Positions 35,917-44,865 of a stretch of DNA of 64,000 nucleotides are shown one piece after another. The notes under the pieces are model-generated. The model made no database searches, was not told the DNA's origin, and saw only the letters and a list, made by a program, of their open reading frames with translations. Source of the stretch: Clostridium_AD estertheticum_D. Its GTDB lineage: Bacteria > Bacillota > Clostridia > Clostridiales > Clostridiaceae. A program made the translations under genes and the position numbers. Every line of letters begins with the position of its first letter. Within the stretch, counting starts at the first letter, position 1. Where the stretch lies: NCBI RefSeq assembly GCF_018861295.1, contig NZ_JAHLDM010000001.1, positions 62,001 to 126,000 on the forward strand, given 5' to 3'.

Positions 35917-36237
35917 ATGCAATGGGTGTCTTTAGTTATAGCAGGATTTTTTGAAATGGGTTGGGCTATAGGACTTAAATATTCACAAGGATTCACAAAG
36001 CTTGTACCGAGCGTATTTACGATATTGGGAATGATAGCAAGTTTCTATTTTTTGTCTTTATCATTGAAAAGCCTTCCAATAGGAACTGCATATGCAATTT
36101 GGACAGGAATTGGTACAGTTGGTACTGTGATTTTAGGAATAGTATTATTCAAAGAACCTGTAAATGCAATGAGGTTAGGCTGTATTGGATTTATAATAAT
36201 AGGAATTGTAGGATTAAAATTGGTGTCACCTAGTTAA
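35917..36237 (+). CDS. gdx: Guanidinium exporter (Gdx/SugE-type SMR protein)
   Basis: ATG 35917 gives 106 residues, the normal length; a GTG at 35908 lies too close to GAGGAG. Four membrane helices and the conserved Glu in helix 1 (FFEMGWAIGLKYSQGFTK, Glu about residue 13) with the GLKYS.GF signature of the Gdx subgroup mark a small multidrug resistance family guanidinium/H+ antiporter. The guanidine-I riboswitch directly upstream strongly supports this substrate. The cassette lies between two direct copies of the long hairpin repeat. Confidence 0.93.
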   Translation: MQWVSLVIAGFFEMGWAIGLKYSQGFTKLVPSVFTILGMIASFYFLSLSLKSLPIGTAYAIWTGIGTVGTVILGIVLFKEPVNAMRLGCIGFIIIGIVGLKLVSPS

Positions 36238-36540
36238 TGAAATTTCTCACTTGTGCCTTGAAATAAGAGTTTGAAACATGAAATCTCATTAAGAAATTCT
36301 AGTGTTTTGCTCACGTAAAATTCTCAACCGCTAGGTAGCTCTCTGGGGGGCGTAACAATTCTCAATTGTTACGTACTCACATTCGGCATCCTGCCGGTTC
36401 GCTAGCCTTCCTTTCAGGAAGTCTCACGAGAATTTTACATTCGCAAAACAAGAATTTCTAAATGGGATTTCAATTGTTTTTGCACTTCTTATTTCAAGTC
36501 ACTTCCCGAGAAAATTCATACGAGGATGGGTCTAGGGGGA
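36238..36540 (+). repeat. Long hairpin repeat, copy C
   Basis: It begins directly after the gdx stop codon. It aligns with copy B over its whole length, from TGAAATTTCTC to GGATGGGTCTAG, but with one inner module (CTCTCTGGGGGGCGTAACAA then CTCAATTGTTACG) instead of two. The left arm (GAAATAAGAGTTTGAAACAT) and right arm (GCACTTCTTATTTC) pair to give a long imperfect hairpin. The following 36541-36661 stretch holds no gene. Confidence 0.85.
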
Positions 36541-36661
36541 GGGTTCATAAAAAATATCTACCATTATTGGAATATAGTAATGTGGAGATATGATATAATT
36601 TCTATAGATTTAAGTCGAGTTTGTAAAATAATCAAGGCATATAGAAGAAGGAGTGATGGCT

Positions 36662-37093
36662 ATGAAGTTAATTATATACTCAATAATTTGTGGATTTTTA
36701 GGTCTAATATTGGGATCGGTAATTTTAAATATAGGTGGTCAAGCTGGTGAGTTTGGCATTATTTTATTTGGGTTAATCGGTTTTTTTAGTCCTGCATTTT
36801 ATCAATTGAATAAAATATACACTGATAACAAACATAGTAATAAAATTAAATTTGATGTTGACATACTCTCAACACTTAATGATTTAAAGAGTAATAAAAT
36901 AATTACTGATGATGAATTTGAAAAATCATTATGTAATCTTGATTTAGTTGATGAGAGCAATGAAAATATCAGGAAGTACGATGAAAGTGTTAAAGTTATA
37001 TTTAATTTATCTCAAAAGAATATTATTTTAAAGGATGAAGATGATTATAAAAAGAAAATAATATTGTTAAAGCATTTATATAAACAAATATAA
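36662..37093 (+). CDS. Membrane protein with SHOCT-like C-terminal segment
   Basis: ATG 36662 has AAGGAG 8 nt upstream. The 143-residue product has two N-terminal membrane helices (about residues 3-22 and 28-47) and a soluble tail with LNDLKSNKIITDDEFEKSL (about 69-87), the SHOCT-type short C-terminal motif. A further polar helical region repeats a related pattern (LSQKNIILKDEDDYKKKI). Function is unknown; SHOCT segments are thought to be oligomerisation modules. It is followed by the LUD gene after 29 nt. Confidence 0.7.
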   Translation: MKLIIYSIICGFLGLILGSVILNIGGQAGEFGIILFGLIGFFSPAFYQLNKIYTDNKHSNKIKFDVDILSTLNDLKSNKIITDDEFEKSLCNLDLVDESNENIRKYDESVKVIFNLSQKNIILKDEDDYKKKIILLKHLYKQI

Positions 37094-37122
37094 TTAAAAA
37101 ACATTGGAGGTATAGTAAAATC

Positions 37123-37728
37123 ATGAATATTGAAAAAACCATTTTAGCACTTAAAAAAAATAATTATGAGGTTAGTTTCTTTAAAACATCAGAAGATGCA
37201 GCACAGTATTTAGAAAGTAGACTTAATGACGAATACATAGGCTTTGGCGATTCTCAAACTATGTTTAATATGAACCTGTTTGATAGGTTTTCATCACACA
37301 ACAAGGTTGTTGATCCTAAGCATTGTGAAGCAGAGGCAACATTCCGTGATACTGCCATAAAGTGTTTGACTACAGATATTTTTTTTACTTCAGTGAATGC
37401 GCTGTCAGAAACGGGAGAGATGGTAAATATTGATGGCACAGGTAATCGTGTAGCTGGTTCACTGTTCGGTCACAAGAAGGTATATTTTGTTGTCAGCACA
37501 AATAAAATTGAACCTACGCTTGAAGCTGCTATCTGGCGTGCTCGTAACATTGCTGCACCTAGTAATGCCAAGAGATTAGGAATAAGAACACCGTGTGCAG
37601 TAAAAGGAGATCGCTGTTATAATTGTTCCAGTCCAGATCGCATTTGTAATGGTCTTTTAATTTATTATAAAAAGATGAATAACACCGATATGGAAATCGT
37701 ATTAATAGATGAAAAAATTGGATTTTAA
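37123..37728 (+). CDS. LUD domain protein (LutC/DUF162-like)
   Basis: The 201-residue protein shows LUD domain features: EYIGFGDSQTMFNMNLFDRF near residues 38-57, FFTSVNALSETGEMVNIDGTGNRVAGSLFG around 88-115 and VYFVVSTNKIEPTLEAAIWRARNIAAP. It ends with a four-Cys stretch (CAVKGDRCYNCSSPDRICNG). LUD proteins take part in lactate oxidation complexes, but single-domain Cys-bearing forms like this are common in clostridia with unknown substrate. No LutA or LutB gene is nearby, so lactate use is not indicated. GGAGG lies 12 nt upstream. Confidence 0.85.
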   Translation: MNIEKTILALKKNNYEVSFFKTSEDAAQYLESRLNDEYIGFGDSQTMFNMNLFDRFSSHNKVVDPKHCEAEATFRDTAIKCLTTDIFFTSVNALSETGEMVNIDGTGNRVAGSLFGHKKVYFVVSTNKIEPTLEAAIWRARNIAAPSNAKRLGIRTPCAVKGDRCYNCSSPDRICNGLLIYYKKMNNTDMEIVLIDEKIGF

Positions 37729-37749
37729 TCTAGACGGAGGGGTGTTTTT

Positions 37750-38004
37750 GTGGGAGTTTTATTTTTAATCGTTATTTTTCTTGTTCCAGTACTTTTAACT
37801 ATAGTTATGTTAGATAAATATACAAAAAATAAGACTTCAATACAAATAATGTTAATAGGCATAGAAGTTACTATTGTTGGAGTAGCAATTATAGCATTTG
37901 GTGGGGGTGGGTTTTCGTCTAATGAGACCTTTTATTTTAATATAATAGGTTCTATTATTGTTGTAATGGGCATTACCTCAAGTGTATATGGGGTTAAGAA
38001 ATAA
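37750..38004 (+). CDS. Small membrane protein, 84 residues
   Basis: GTG 37750 has GGAGGGG 7 nt upstream. The protein is mostly hydrophobic, with three predicted helices (about residues 2-18, 27-48 and 60-80) and a short polar loop KYTKNKTSIQ. It follows the LUD gene by 21 nt and may be co-transcribed. No family is recognised. Confidence 0.65.
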   Translation: MGVLFLIVIFLVPVLLTIVMLDKYTKNKTSIQIMLIGIEVTIVGVAIIAFGGGGFSSNETFYFNIIGSIIVVMGITSSVYGVKK

Positions 38005-38163
38005 TTTTTAATAGGAGTTCTTATTAAACTTTGGAATAATGATAATAAAATTACGACATTAAAAACCAGAGTAAATTTGAACATATTGACAAAGAAAAAG
38101 ATAGAGAGTATTATGTAAATAATAAGAGCTATTAACAAATAATAAATGACTGGAGACGAGAAT

Positions 38164-38913
38164 ATGAATGAAGTAATTAAATTATTAAATGATCATAGAT
38201 CAGTTAGAGATTATAAATCTGATGCTGTAAGTGAGGAAGATTTAGACCTAATAATAAGAGCTAGTCAAGCGGCTCCTTCTTCTATAAATGGGCAACAAGT
38301 TACTATAATTAGTGTGCAGAATATTGAGAAGAAAAATAAGTTATCAAAACTTGTGGGAAATCAAGTTTATGTAGATAAAGCGCCTGTTTTCTTAGTGTTT
38401 TGTGCAGATTTTTATAGAGCTAAACTTGCGTCTGAAATAAATGGTGAAGAGTTTGTAATTACTGAAAGTGAAGAAGCAAAATTAGTAGGTGCAGTAGATG
38501 TAGGATTGGCACTTAGTAATGCGATAGCTGCAGCAGAGTCATTAGGTCTTGGAATTGTACCAATAGGAGGTATCAGAAAAGAGGCAGAGGCAGTAGCTGA
38601 ACTTTTAGAATTACCTGAACTTGTATATCCTATGGTAGGGCTTGTCATTGGTCATCCGGCTGATAAGTCAGAAGTTAAACCAAGATTTCCTAAAGATGTA
38701 ATTTATAATAAAGAAGTTTACAATAAAGATTCTTTAGAGTTAAAATCAAAAATTAAAAAATATGATAAAGTAGTTAAAGATCATATGATAAAAGTAACAA
38801 ATGGTAGACTTAGTAATTCATGGAGCCAGGATATATCAGGAACATATAAATATTTTTATTATCCAAAAGTTAAAGAATCACTTGAAAGACAAGGGTTTAA
38901 AGGTAATAAATAA
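38164..38913 (+). CDS. NfsA/FRP-type nitroreductase
   Basis: ATG 38164 follows GGAGACGAG; the longer reading from 38146 is less likely. The 249-residue flavoprotein has the FMN-binding HRSVRDYKSDAV (about 11-22), ASQAAPSSINGQQ (about 36-48), a central SLGLGIVPIGGIR and the NfsA-type GLVIGHPADKSEVKPRFP. It reduces nitroaromatics, quinones or flavins with NAD(P)H in the cytoplasm. The physiological substrate is unknown. Confidence 0.9.
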   Translation: MNEVIKLLNDHRSVRDYKSDAVSEEDLDLIIRASQAAPSSINGQQVTIISVQNIEKKNKLSKLVGNQVYVDKAPVFLVFCADFYRAKLASEINGEEFVITESEEAKLVGAVDVGLALSNAIAAAESLGLGIVPIGGIRKEAEAVAELLELPELVYPMVGLVIGHPADKSEVKPRFPKDVIYNKEVYNKDSLELKSKIKKYDKVVKDHMIKVTNGRLSNSWSQDISGTYKYFYYPKVKESLERQGFKGNK

Positions 38914-38920
38914 TTTTTTA

Positions 38921-38984
38921 AAAAAATTGTATAAACTTTCCTTGAGGACAATTATATCCTTAGGTTAGCATATACAATTTTTTT
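38921..38984. terminator. Bidirectional terminator-like hairpin
   Basis: Arms AAAAAATTGTATA (38921-38933) and TATACAATTTTTT (38971-38983) around a 37-nt loop, between the nitroreductase gene and a convergent small ORF. Confidence 0.65.
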
Positions 38985-39006
38985 AATTTTTTTGTATTTT
39001 ATTGAA

Positions 39007-39150
39007 TCATTCAGCTAAGACTAGATAAACACCATATTTATCTTTATAGTCTTTTGTTTTGCTGGCAAAATCGGATAAAAAGTAACCTTTAAAAAGAGCA
39101 ATTATAGAAATTACTATAATAAAATTTTTTAACTTCGAATTAATTTTCAT
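39007..39150 (-). CDS. Small exported or membrane peptide, 47 residues
   Basis: The ORF begins MKINSKLKNFIIVISIIALF with a basic start and one hydrophobic helix, then a polar tail SKTKDYKDKYGVYLVLAE. AAAGGAG lies 12 nt before the ATG, a long but usable gap. It converges on the nitroreductase gene through a shared terminator-like hairpin. The N terminus looks like a signal peptide or anchor, so it could be a secreted peptide. No homologue is recognised. Confidence 0.45.
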   Translation of the reverse strand: MKINSKLKNFIIVISIIALFKGYFLSDFASKTKDYKDKYGVYLVLAE

Positions 39151-39406
39151 AAGATTACATTTCTCCTTTCTCTCTATTACTATGTTACTATTTTGCTCTA
39201 AAATAATATTAAAAACCTATTGAAACATAGGGAAATTACTAAGATATATACATGGTTAAATTGTTAATCAAAAATGCTTGTGGTAATTTTATTATTTGAA
39301 AAGTTACACTAAAACATGGATAAATTTTTTGTTAACAATCTGTAGTAAAGTATAAAATGATTATAAATATGATAACATATTGATATTAAGCAGAAAAAGG
39401 GGAAAT

Positions 39407-40039
39407 ATGACGAAAAACAAAAGAATAAAAAAATATAATCAAAAAAAGAAAAAAATATTATCATTGTCATTGATTATTTTATTAGGAGTATTTGTCGTCT
39501 TTTTATCTATAATATCAACTAATAGTAAAGTAAATCTTAGGAAAACCAATTCAACAGAGGGGTTAAATAAAAATAAAAATACCTTGGTAAAAGGTGGTGT
39601 TATTAAGATAACTCAAAAGGATGTAGATGAGAGTAAAAAAGCAGAAGATAAAACTTTGGGTATTGATAAAAAGAAAGAATTAGAAATTATAAGAGAGGAG
39701 GTTAAAAAGTCTAAATATGTTACTCGAGAAAAGGAAAAAAACACCAAAGATGTTCTAGTGCAAGCTGCAAATAAGCGCCTTTTGTTAATAAAAGTGCATG
39801 GCGAGCTAAAAAATGCATATTCGCAAGTTGAGTCACAAAAGGAGAAACAGGTGATAGCGATAATGATTTCAACTGTAGACAAACTTGAAACTAATCCTTC
39901 CTATGATTTTAAGACAGATCAAGCTAGTATTAAATCTACTTATAACAAGCTTGATGCCAATAGTAAGAGTAACATCAAGAATGCAATACTTTGCAATATT
40001 GATGCAGATAGTATAACACAATTGAAAAAATCTTTCTGA
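39407..40039 (+). CDS. Membrane-anchored helical protein of unknown function
   Basis: ATG 39407 follows AAAGGGG. The 210-residue product has a Lys/Arg-rich start (TKNKRIKKYNQKKKK), a membrane helix (about residues 17-37) and a highly charged linker. A helical C-terminal domain follows (LVQAANKRLLLIKVHGELKNAYSQVESQKEKQ). The positive N terminus fits a type II membrane orientation with the tail outside. No family recognised; it is a single-gene unit. Confidence 0.65.
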   Translation: MTKNKRIKKYNQKKKKILSLSLIILLGVFVVFLSIISTNSKVNLRKTNSTEGLNKNKNTLVKGGVIKITQKDVDESKKAEDKTLGIDKKKELEIIREEVKKSKYVTREKEKNTKDVLVQAANKRLLLIKVHGELKNAYSQVESQKEKQVIAIMISTVDKLETNPSYDFKTDQASIKSTYNKLDANSKSNIKNAILCNIDADSITQLKKSF

Positions 40040-40054
40040 TTATAAAAAATAAAA

Positions 40055-40096
40055 GAAAAGCTATCAAAATACACTACATGCATTTTAATAGTTTTC
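40055..40096. terminator. Bidirectional terminator between convergent genes
   Basis: GAAAAGCTATCAAAAT pairs imperfectly with ATTTTAATAGTTTTC; A and T runs flank both sides. Confidence 0.6.
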
Positions 40097-40132
40097 ATTT
40101 AAAAAAATAATAGATATTAAAAAAAGTTGAGT

Positions 40133-41956
40133 TTATTTAGGAAGATCGATATCGCTAGGAATTTCAAGTCCTGCCATTTTCATTAAGTATAATGCATTTC
40201 TAGTGGTAGAAACACCGGTTCGTAATTTATAGTCAAAGTATAGTTTATCATCTTTATAATATTCACGAAGGTGATAATTTCTAACTTTTCTATTTGTCTT
40301 TTCTATTTCACCAAGTTCTAGGTCATGGGTAGATACAAAACCTAAAGCATTTTCATTACTTAGTTTTGCAACTAAAACTTTAGCACCAGTATGTCTATCA
40401 ATAGAGTTAGTTCCTTTGAAAATTTCATCCAATAAGAAAAAAATGGGGGTCTTATCTTCAGTTGCAGTTACAAGTTTTTTTATTCTTAAAAGTTCTGCAT
40501 AGAAGGAGGAAATATTTTTTTCTAAATTATCACTTGTCCTCATGCAAGTATAGATATCCATTATAGAGCAGTTAAAACTTTCACAGCATACGGGAGCACC
40601 GGTATAGGCTAAAACCAAATTAATGCCCGTTGTACGAAGTAGTGTGCTTTTACCTGACATGTTGGAACCTGTTATTAAAATAATGTTTTGTGACTTGTCT
40701 ATATGAATATCATTGTATATTCTCTTATCTCCAAGTAATGGATGGCCGAGTTTTTTAGCATCGAATATAGGTGGATTATCTTGGAATTTTGGCATAGCCC
40801 AATCACTGTGCTCAAAGGCAATGGTTGATAAACTATTTAATGCCTCCATTTCACCTATAACTTCAAGCCATGTTTTTAAAGAGGATGCACTAGCTTTTTT
40901 AAAGCGTTGTAGATTGATTAAACATTGATAATCCCATAGAGTAAGTATATTTATAGGGAAATAGTAAATGTTTTTTCTGTCAGATATTACAGTTACTAGA
41001 TTTGCCAACTTTTTAATCTGAGTGGAAGCTTTCATTCCATCTTTATTTATAAGCTTTTCTTTTAATTTAATTAAGTACTCTGAGTCGAACTTCTTCTTTT
41101 CTATGTGCTTAAGTAACCTATTATATATAAGAATAGAATCTTTATATTGATACACGGTGTCCAAGTTTCTACTTACTTCTTTATATCCAACTAAAAGAAG
41201 AATTATGTGAAGGACTATTGCTAACATAAATATTTTATATGATATTATAGATAAAATAAAAGAGGCTACTAGAAGAGAGAAAATTATTATCGGCAATATT
41301 CTTATTACGGCTATGATTATTGGTTTTAGGAAAAATTCATTTTTATCCTCTGCCCACTTAAATAATTCTTCTGGGTCATGATTTTTATTTTCACTAAGTA
41401 TTGCTTCTGCTTCAAATCTTTGTGTCCATCCAATATTTTTAGCGAGCTCTTTTATGGCTTTCTGCCTTTTGTATATTTCTTCGATATTATACTTAGGTTT
41501 TTGGAGCGTTTCTTTAAGCTTTTGACGTCCTAGGTAAGTTATACAGGTGTTTATCCATTGGAAAAGAGAGTTATCACCAAATATATCTAGATCTCTTGAG
41601 TAGCTGTGAGTTTCATCAACGAAGTCCTGACCACTATCAGAAAAACCCTTCCAATTATTATCGAGACGTTTTAGACAATTTTCATTAATTTCACATAAAA
41701 TAGTACAGCGGATTTTATTATACTTTATTTTTTTATGTTTTATTGCAAGTGTTATGAATACGATAAGTGTTGTAATTAATACAAAAACACTTAAGTAATA
41801 AGTAGCTCGCATATAGAAGAAAATTGAAAAACTTAGTCCGGCTACAAAGATTATTAATCTCAATAAGCTTATAAAACTTATGGTTTGGGTTTGTTTTTTT
41901 AATAAATCTTCATAATGTTTCTTTCGATTTGCATAAGATGATTTTTGTCTTTCCAT
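40133..41956 (-). CDS. Membrane-embedded MutS-like ATPase
   Basis: The 607-residue protein has two N-terminal membrane helices (about 23-70) and two more in the middle (about 215-262). It ends in a MutS domain V ATPase: Walker A GSNMSGKST (about 432-440), Walker B FFLLDEIFKGTNSIDR and the His switch STHD. It lacks the mismatch-binding domain I and the MutS2 Smr domain. Such membrane MutS relatives are widespread in Firmicutes without a defined function; mismatch repair is not implied. AGGAGG precedes the ATG. Confidence 0.85.
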   Translation of the reverse strand: MERQKSSYANRKKHYEDLLKKQTQTISFISLLRLIIFVAGLSFSIFFYMRATYYLSVFVLITTLIVFITLAIKHKKIKYNKIRCTILCEINENCLKRLDNNWKGFSDSGQDFVDETHSYSRDLDIFGDNSLFQWINTCITYLGRQKLKETLQKPKYNIEEIYKRQKAIKELAKNIGWTQRFEAEAILSENKNHDPEELFKWAEDKNEFFLKPIIIAVIRILPIIIFSLLVASFILSIISYKIFMLAIVLHIILLLVGYKEVSRNLDTVYQYKDSILIYNRLLKHIEKKKFDSEYLIKLKEKLINKDGMKASTQIKKLANLVTVISDRKNIYYFPINILTLWDYQCLINLQRFKKASASSLKTWLEVIGEMEALNSLSTIAFEHSDWAMPKFQDNPPIFDAKKLGHPLLGDKRIYNDIHIDKSQNIILITGSNMSGKSTLLRTTGINLVLAYTGAPVCCESFNCSIMDIYTCMRTSDNLEKNISSFYAELLRIKKLVTATEDKTPIFFLLDEIFKGTNSIDRHTGAKVLVAKLSNENALGFVSTHDLELGEIEKTNRKVRNYHLREYYKDDKLYFDYKLRTGVSTTRNALYLMKMAGLEIPSDIDLPK

Positions 41957-42006
41957 AATAACCTCCTAGATGATTACTTAATTAAATCATCACCTGCGGT
42001 GATGTA

Positions 42007-42110
42007 TTAACGACTTCAGAAGAGTATAGATACCCTTGCTGAAATTTATTTTTGGTATATATAACTTCTATTTATGAAAATATAAGATTTACCTTCTGAA
42101 ATGTCGTTAA
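42007..42110. repeat. Inverted repeat with TTAACGAC ends
   Basis: TTAACGAC-TTCAGAAG (42007-42022) faces CTTCTGAA-AT-GTCGTTAA (42093-42110) across about 70 nt. A separate perfect hairpin CATCACC-TGC-GGTGATG lies at 41988-42004. The remainder of the 41957-42341 gap is AT-rich with no supported gene; both promoters for the divergent neighbours must lie here. Confidence 0.55.
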
Positions 42111-42341
42111 ATACATAATACCATATTAAAGGTCCGGTCCGCAATTTTCTATATTAGTATAATATTGTAAAATAAAATGAATTCTTTGATTTGGACTTAA
42201 AAATATAGTAATTGTGGTAATATATAAGAATGAGAACAAGGAGAGAGATAGGGCTATTTCCTATTGTGATAAAAAGTTTTAAAATTGAAGAAAATAAATT
42301 ATTTGTCTTAATATTTCTTAAGCATAGGAGATGATGTCAAA

Positions 42342-42887
42342 TTGAAAATAACTATAACGGGGGACTTATATTCGGGAAAGAGCAGTGTAGCTAAGGGTGT
42401 ATGCGAGGTAATGGATTATACCTATTTTAGTGTGGGTGAATTACAAAGAAAGCTTGCGGTAGAAAAAGGTATGACTATTATGGAATACAATGATTATGTG
42501 TTTCAAAACAATTTAGACCATGAGGTTGATAATAGAACTATGCAAATTGGGAGAGAAAATGAAAACTTTATTTTTGATGCCAGACTTGCTTGGCATTTCA
42601 TACCAAATTCTTTTAAGATTTATTTCAAAGTAGATATAGATGTTGCAGTAGAACGTGCTATGGAAAGCAATCGAGGAGAGTGTGAAAATTATACTTGTGT
42701 GCAAGAGGCCAAAGAAAGAATAATTGGAAGAAGAAGACTTGAGGTAATAAGGTTTAATGAAATGTATAATATTGATATAGACAATGATAGTAATTATGAT
42801 TTAGTTATTGATACTACCAATATGACTATGGATGAAGTGATTAAAAAAACTATAGAGAAGTTGCGAGAATGCAGTGATAAAAAGTAA
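42342..42887 (+). CDS. Cytidylate-kinase-like P-loop protein
   Basis: A TTG start at 42342 follows AGGAG. The 181-residue protein opens with the P-loop GDLYSGKSSVAKGV (about residues 6-19), has FIFDARLAWHFIP as the Walker-B-like segment and an Arg-rich lid (ERIIGRRRLEVIRF). This is the cytidylate-kinase-like AAA/NMP-kinase group (Cmk2-like). It should phosphorylate CMP or a related nucleotide, but it is not the main clostridial cmk, and the substrate is uncertain. The terminator overlaps its stop codon. Confidence 0.78.
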   Translation: MKITITGDLYSGKSSVAKGVCEVMDYTYFSVGELQRKLAVEKGMTIMEYNDYVFQNNLDHEVDNRTMQIGRENENFIFDARLAWHFIPNSFKIYFKVDIDVAVERAMESNRGECENYTCVQEAKERIIGRRRLEVIRFNEMYNIDIDNDSNYDLVIDTTNMTMDEVIKKTIEKLRECSDKK

Positions 42888-42922
42888 TACGCGTATTTAA
42901 ATAAATGCGCGTATTACTTTTT
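42879..42922. terminator. Bidirectional terminator, kinase / DUF441
   Basis: Arms AAAAAGTAATACGCGTATTT (42879-42898) and its near-complement at 42903-42922, overlapping the kinase stop codon. Confidence 0.9.
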
Positions 42923-42924
42923 AT

Positions 42925-43380
42925 TCATTTATGAATAACTTTCACAAACACTGCCAGTATTCCAGATGTAATAAGTGGCCCTACAGGTACTCCGCCTAAA
43001 AATGATGCAGCTGCCACTGCGCCGACTATCATGGCAGGCATTATATCGCTATGACCCTGAACAGTAAGATAGTTTAAACCTTGTCCGCTTAAATATGTTG
43101 TTAAAAAAGAAAGAACTAAAGCTGTTAGGCCTATCCAGGATGTAAATACACTTTTTATGTTTACGGATGTTATGGTACCGTTAGCTATAGGTATCATAAT
43201 GGCAGCTATAAGAAGTATTAGTCCCCATGTCATTCCGCTCTTTTGAAGAGGTGGATAAACATATTTGTCTAAGTCTAAAAGTTTTGCCATAAGTAGAATA
43301 CATGTTGCAATGGCAACCGAATTTGCTTTTCCTAATATGGCAGCGGCAAGAATAAACAATAGAATAATAGTTGGATTCAA
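42925..43380 (-). CDS. DUF441 membrane protein
   Basis: TTG 43380 lies 9 nt after AGGAG; the ATG at 43389 touches the RBS and is unlikely to be used. The 151-residue protein has four to five membrane segments and the DUF441 features NPTIILLFILAAAILGKANSVAIATCILL, GMTWGLILLIAAIMIPIANG and GVAAAASFLGGVPVGPLI-like glycine-rich end (VPVGPLITSGILAVF). Function is unknown; the family is membrane-bound and conserved in Firmicutes. Confidence 0.85.
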   Translation of the reverse strand: MNPTIILLFILAAAILGKANSVAIATCILLMAKLLDLDKYVYPPLQKSGMTWGLILLIAAIMIPIANGTITSVNIKSVFTSWIGLTALVLSFLTTYLSGQGLNYLTVQGHSDIMPAMIVGAVAAASFLGGVPVGPLITSGILAVFVKVIHK

Positions 43381-43394
43381 ACGAATCATCTCCT

Positions 43395-43737
43395 GGAATA
43401 TATTTATTTCAATATTAAGATAAATTAAACATTCATAATATACTATTCTTTTTCTGCTATATTAATTCTATAATATTTTTCTAAAATGAAAGAAAGAAGG
43501 TTTTCCAAAACACAAACCGATTATTAAAATGCCATATAGCCAATAAACGCACCAATACGTAGCATATGAACCGTTTTTATGTATATATCGACTGTACCCT
43601 AATATTGATAGAACTGCCACATCTATTCACAGTTTATGGAGTTTTCCAAACAGACACGCCTATGATATCATATAAGTTGTTAGTTCTAATTAGTGTAAAT
43701 TAGCTAACGATGCATTATTATATTGAGGAGAGGTTAT
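43395..43737. other. Gap upstream of second opu system
   Basis: About 340 bases hold promoters for the divergent DUF441 and opu genes. The only structure seen is an interrupted inverted repeat near 43681-43711, GTTAGTTCTAATT against AATTAGCTAAC, a weak operator candidate. The BusR-type operator at 30270 is not repeated here. No ORF is supported. Confidence 0.4.
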
Positions 43738-44865
43738 ATGTTAGAGTTTAGGAATTTAAGGAAGGTTTTTAAGAATAAAACCGTAATTAACGACATTAGT
43801 TTTACTGTAAATAAGGGAGAATTTGTAGTTATAGTAGGACAAAGTGGTTGCGGTAAAACCACAACCTTAAAAATGATTAATAAATTAATTTTACCGACAT
43901 CAGGGAGTATAAACTTAGATGGTAAAAATATATTTAAGGAGGATACCATTAAGCTTAGACGGAATATGGGATATGTCATACAGCAAACAGGGCTTTTGCC
44001 ACATATGACTGTAGGGGAGAATATTGGAATAATACCAATGCTTGAGAAATGGCCAGAAGAAAAGATACTTGCAAGGACAAATGAACTCTTAGAAATGGTG
44101 GGAATGAAGCCAGAAGAGTATATAAACAGATATCCATGTGAGTTAAGTGGAGGTCAGCAACAAAGAATCGGAGTTGCAAGAGCTTGGGCAACAAATCCGG
44201 ATGTAATTCTTATGGATGAGCCTTTTAGCGCATTAGACCCAATTACCAGAAATCAGCTTCAAGATGAATTGTTTAATCTTCAACAAGAGTCTAAAAAAAC
44301 AATAGTTTTTGTAACTCATGATATGGATGAGGCACTTAAGCTTGGCGATAGAATTTGTATTATGAAGGACGGAAATATTGTTCAGTATGATACTCCAGAA
44401 GAAATTCTAAATAATCCTGCTAATGATTTTGTTAAAGAATTTATTGGGAAAAATAGAATATGGCAACAACCAGGGTTTATAAGAGCTAAGGATATTATGA
44501 TTACGGAGCCAATTACGACTAGTGGAAGCAGAACAGTAGTACAAGCTTTGGAAATTATGAAGGCAAACAAAGTAGACAGTTTGTTAATTATTAATAAAGA
44601 AGATAAGCTAGAAGGAATTGTTACAATAAAAGATATTATAAGAAATTACACGGGGTCTCTAAGGGTAAATACTATTATGGGCACAGAAATTAAAACTGTT
44701 AATCTAGAGGACTCTTTAGTAGATATATTAAATCTAATGAATGAACTTAAAATCGGATATGTGCCAGTTGTAGATGATAGTTCAAAGTTAGTTGGGCTAA
44801 TTACTGAGAGTAGTTTGTTAATTGTTTTAAGCAATCAGTATATTAACCAGGAGGATGAGGAGTAA
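43738..44865 (+). CDS. opuCA: Osmoprotectant ABC transporter ATPase with CBS pair, second system
   Basis: ATG 43738 has GAGGAGAGG upstream; the longer TTG reading starts before it. The 375-residue protein closely parallels the ATPase at 29103: Walker A GQSGCGKTT, signature LSGGQQQR, Walker B VILMDEPF, VTHDMDEAL and two C-terminal CBS domains. It overlaps the permease gene by one base (TAATG), a coupled arrangement. It should power import of a betaine-like osmolyte or a related quaternary amine. Confidence 0.92.
   Translation: MLEFRNLRKVFKNKTVINDISFTVNKGEFVVIVGQSGCGKTTTLKMINKLILPTSGSINLDGKNIFKEDTIKLRRNMGYVIQQTGLLPHMTVGENIGIIPMLEKWPEEKILARTNELLEMVGMKPEEYINRYPCELSGGQQQRIGVARAWATNPDVILMDEPFSALDPITRNQLQDELFNLQQESKKTIVFVTHDMDEALKLGDRICIMKDGNIVQYDTPEEILNNPANDFVKEFIGKNRIWQQPGFIRAKDIMITEPITTSGSRTVVQALEIMKANKVDSLLIINKEDKLEGIVTIKDIIRNYTGSLRVNTIMGTEIKTVNLEDSLVDILNLMNELKIGYVPVVDDSSKLVGLITESSLLIVLSNQYINQEDEE

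Noticed and set aside
2606..36540. tRNA remnant, from GGGTTCGCTAG in the hairpin repeats
   Set aside because: The T-loop-like string is not placed in a cloverleaf, and no acceptor or anticodon stem is present.
36526..36750. A 74-residue plus-strand ORF beginning in hairpin repeat copy C
   Set aside because: It starts in the repeat, lacks a good RBS and overlaps the well-signalled gene at 36662 in another frame.
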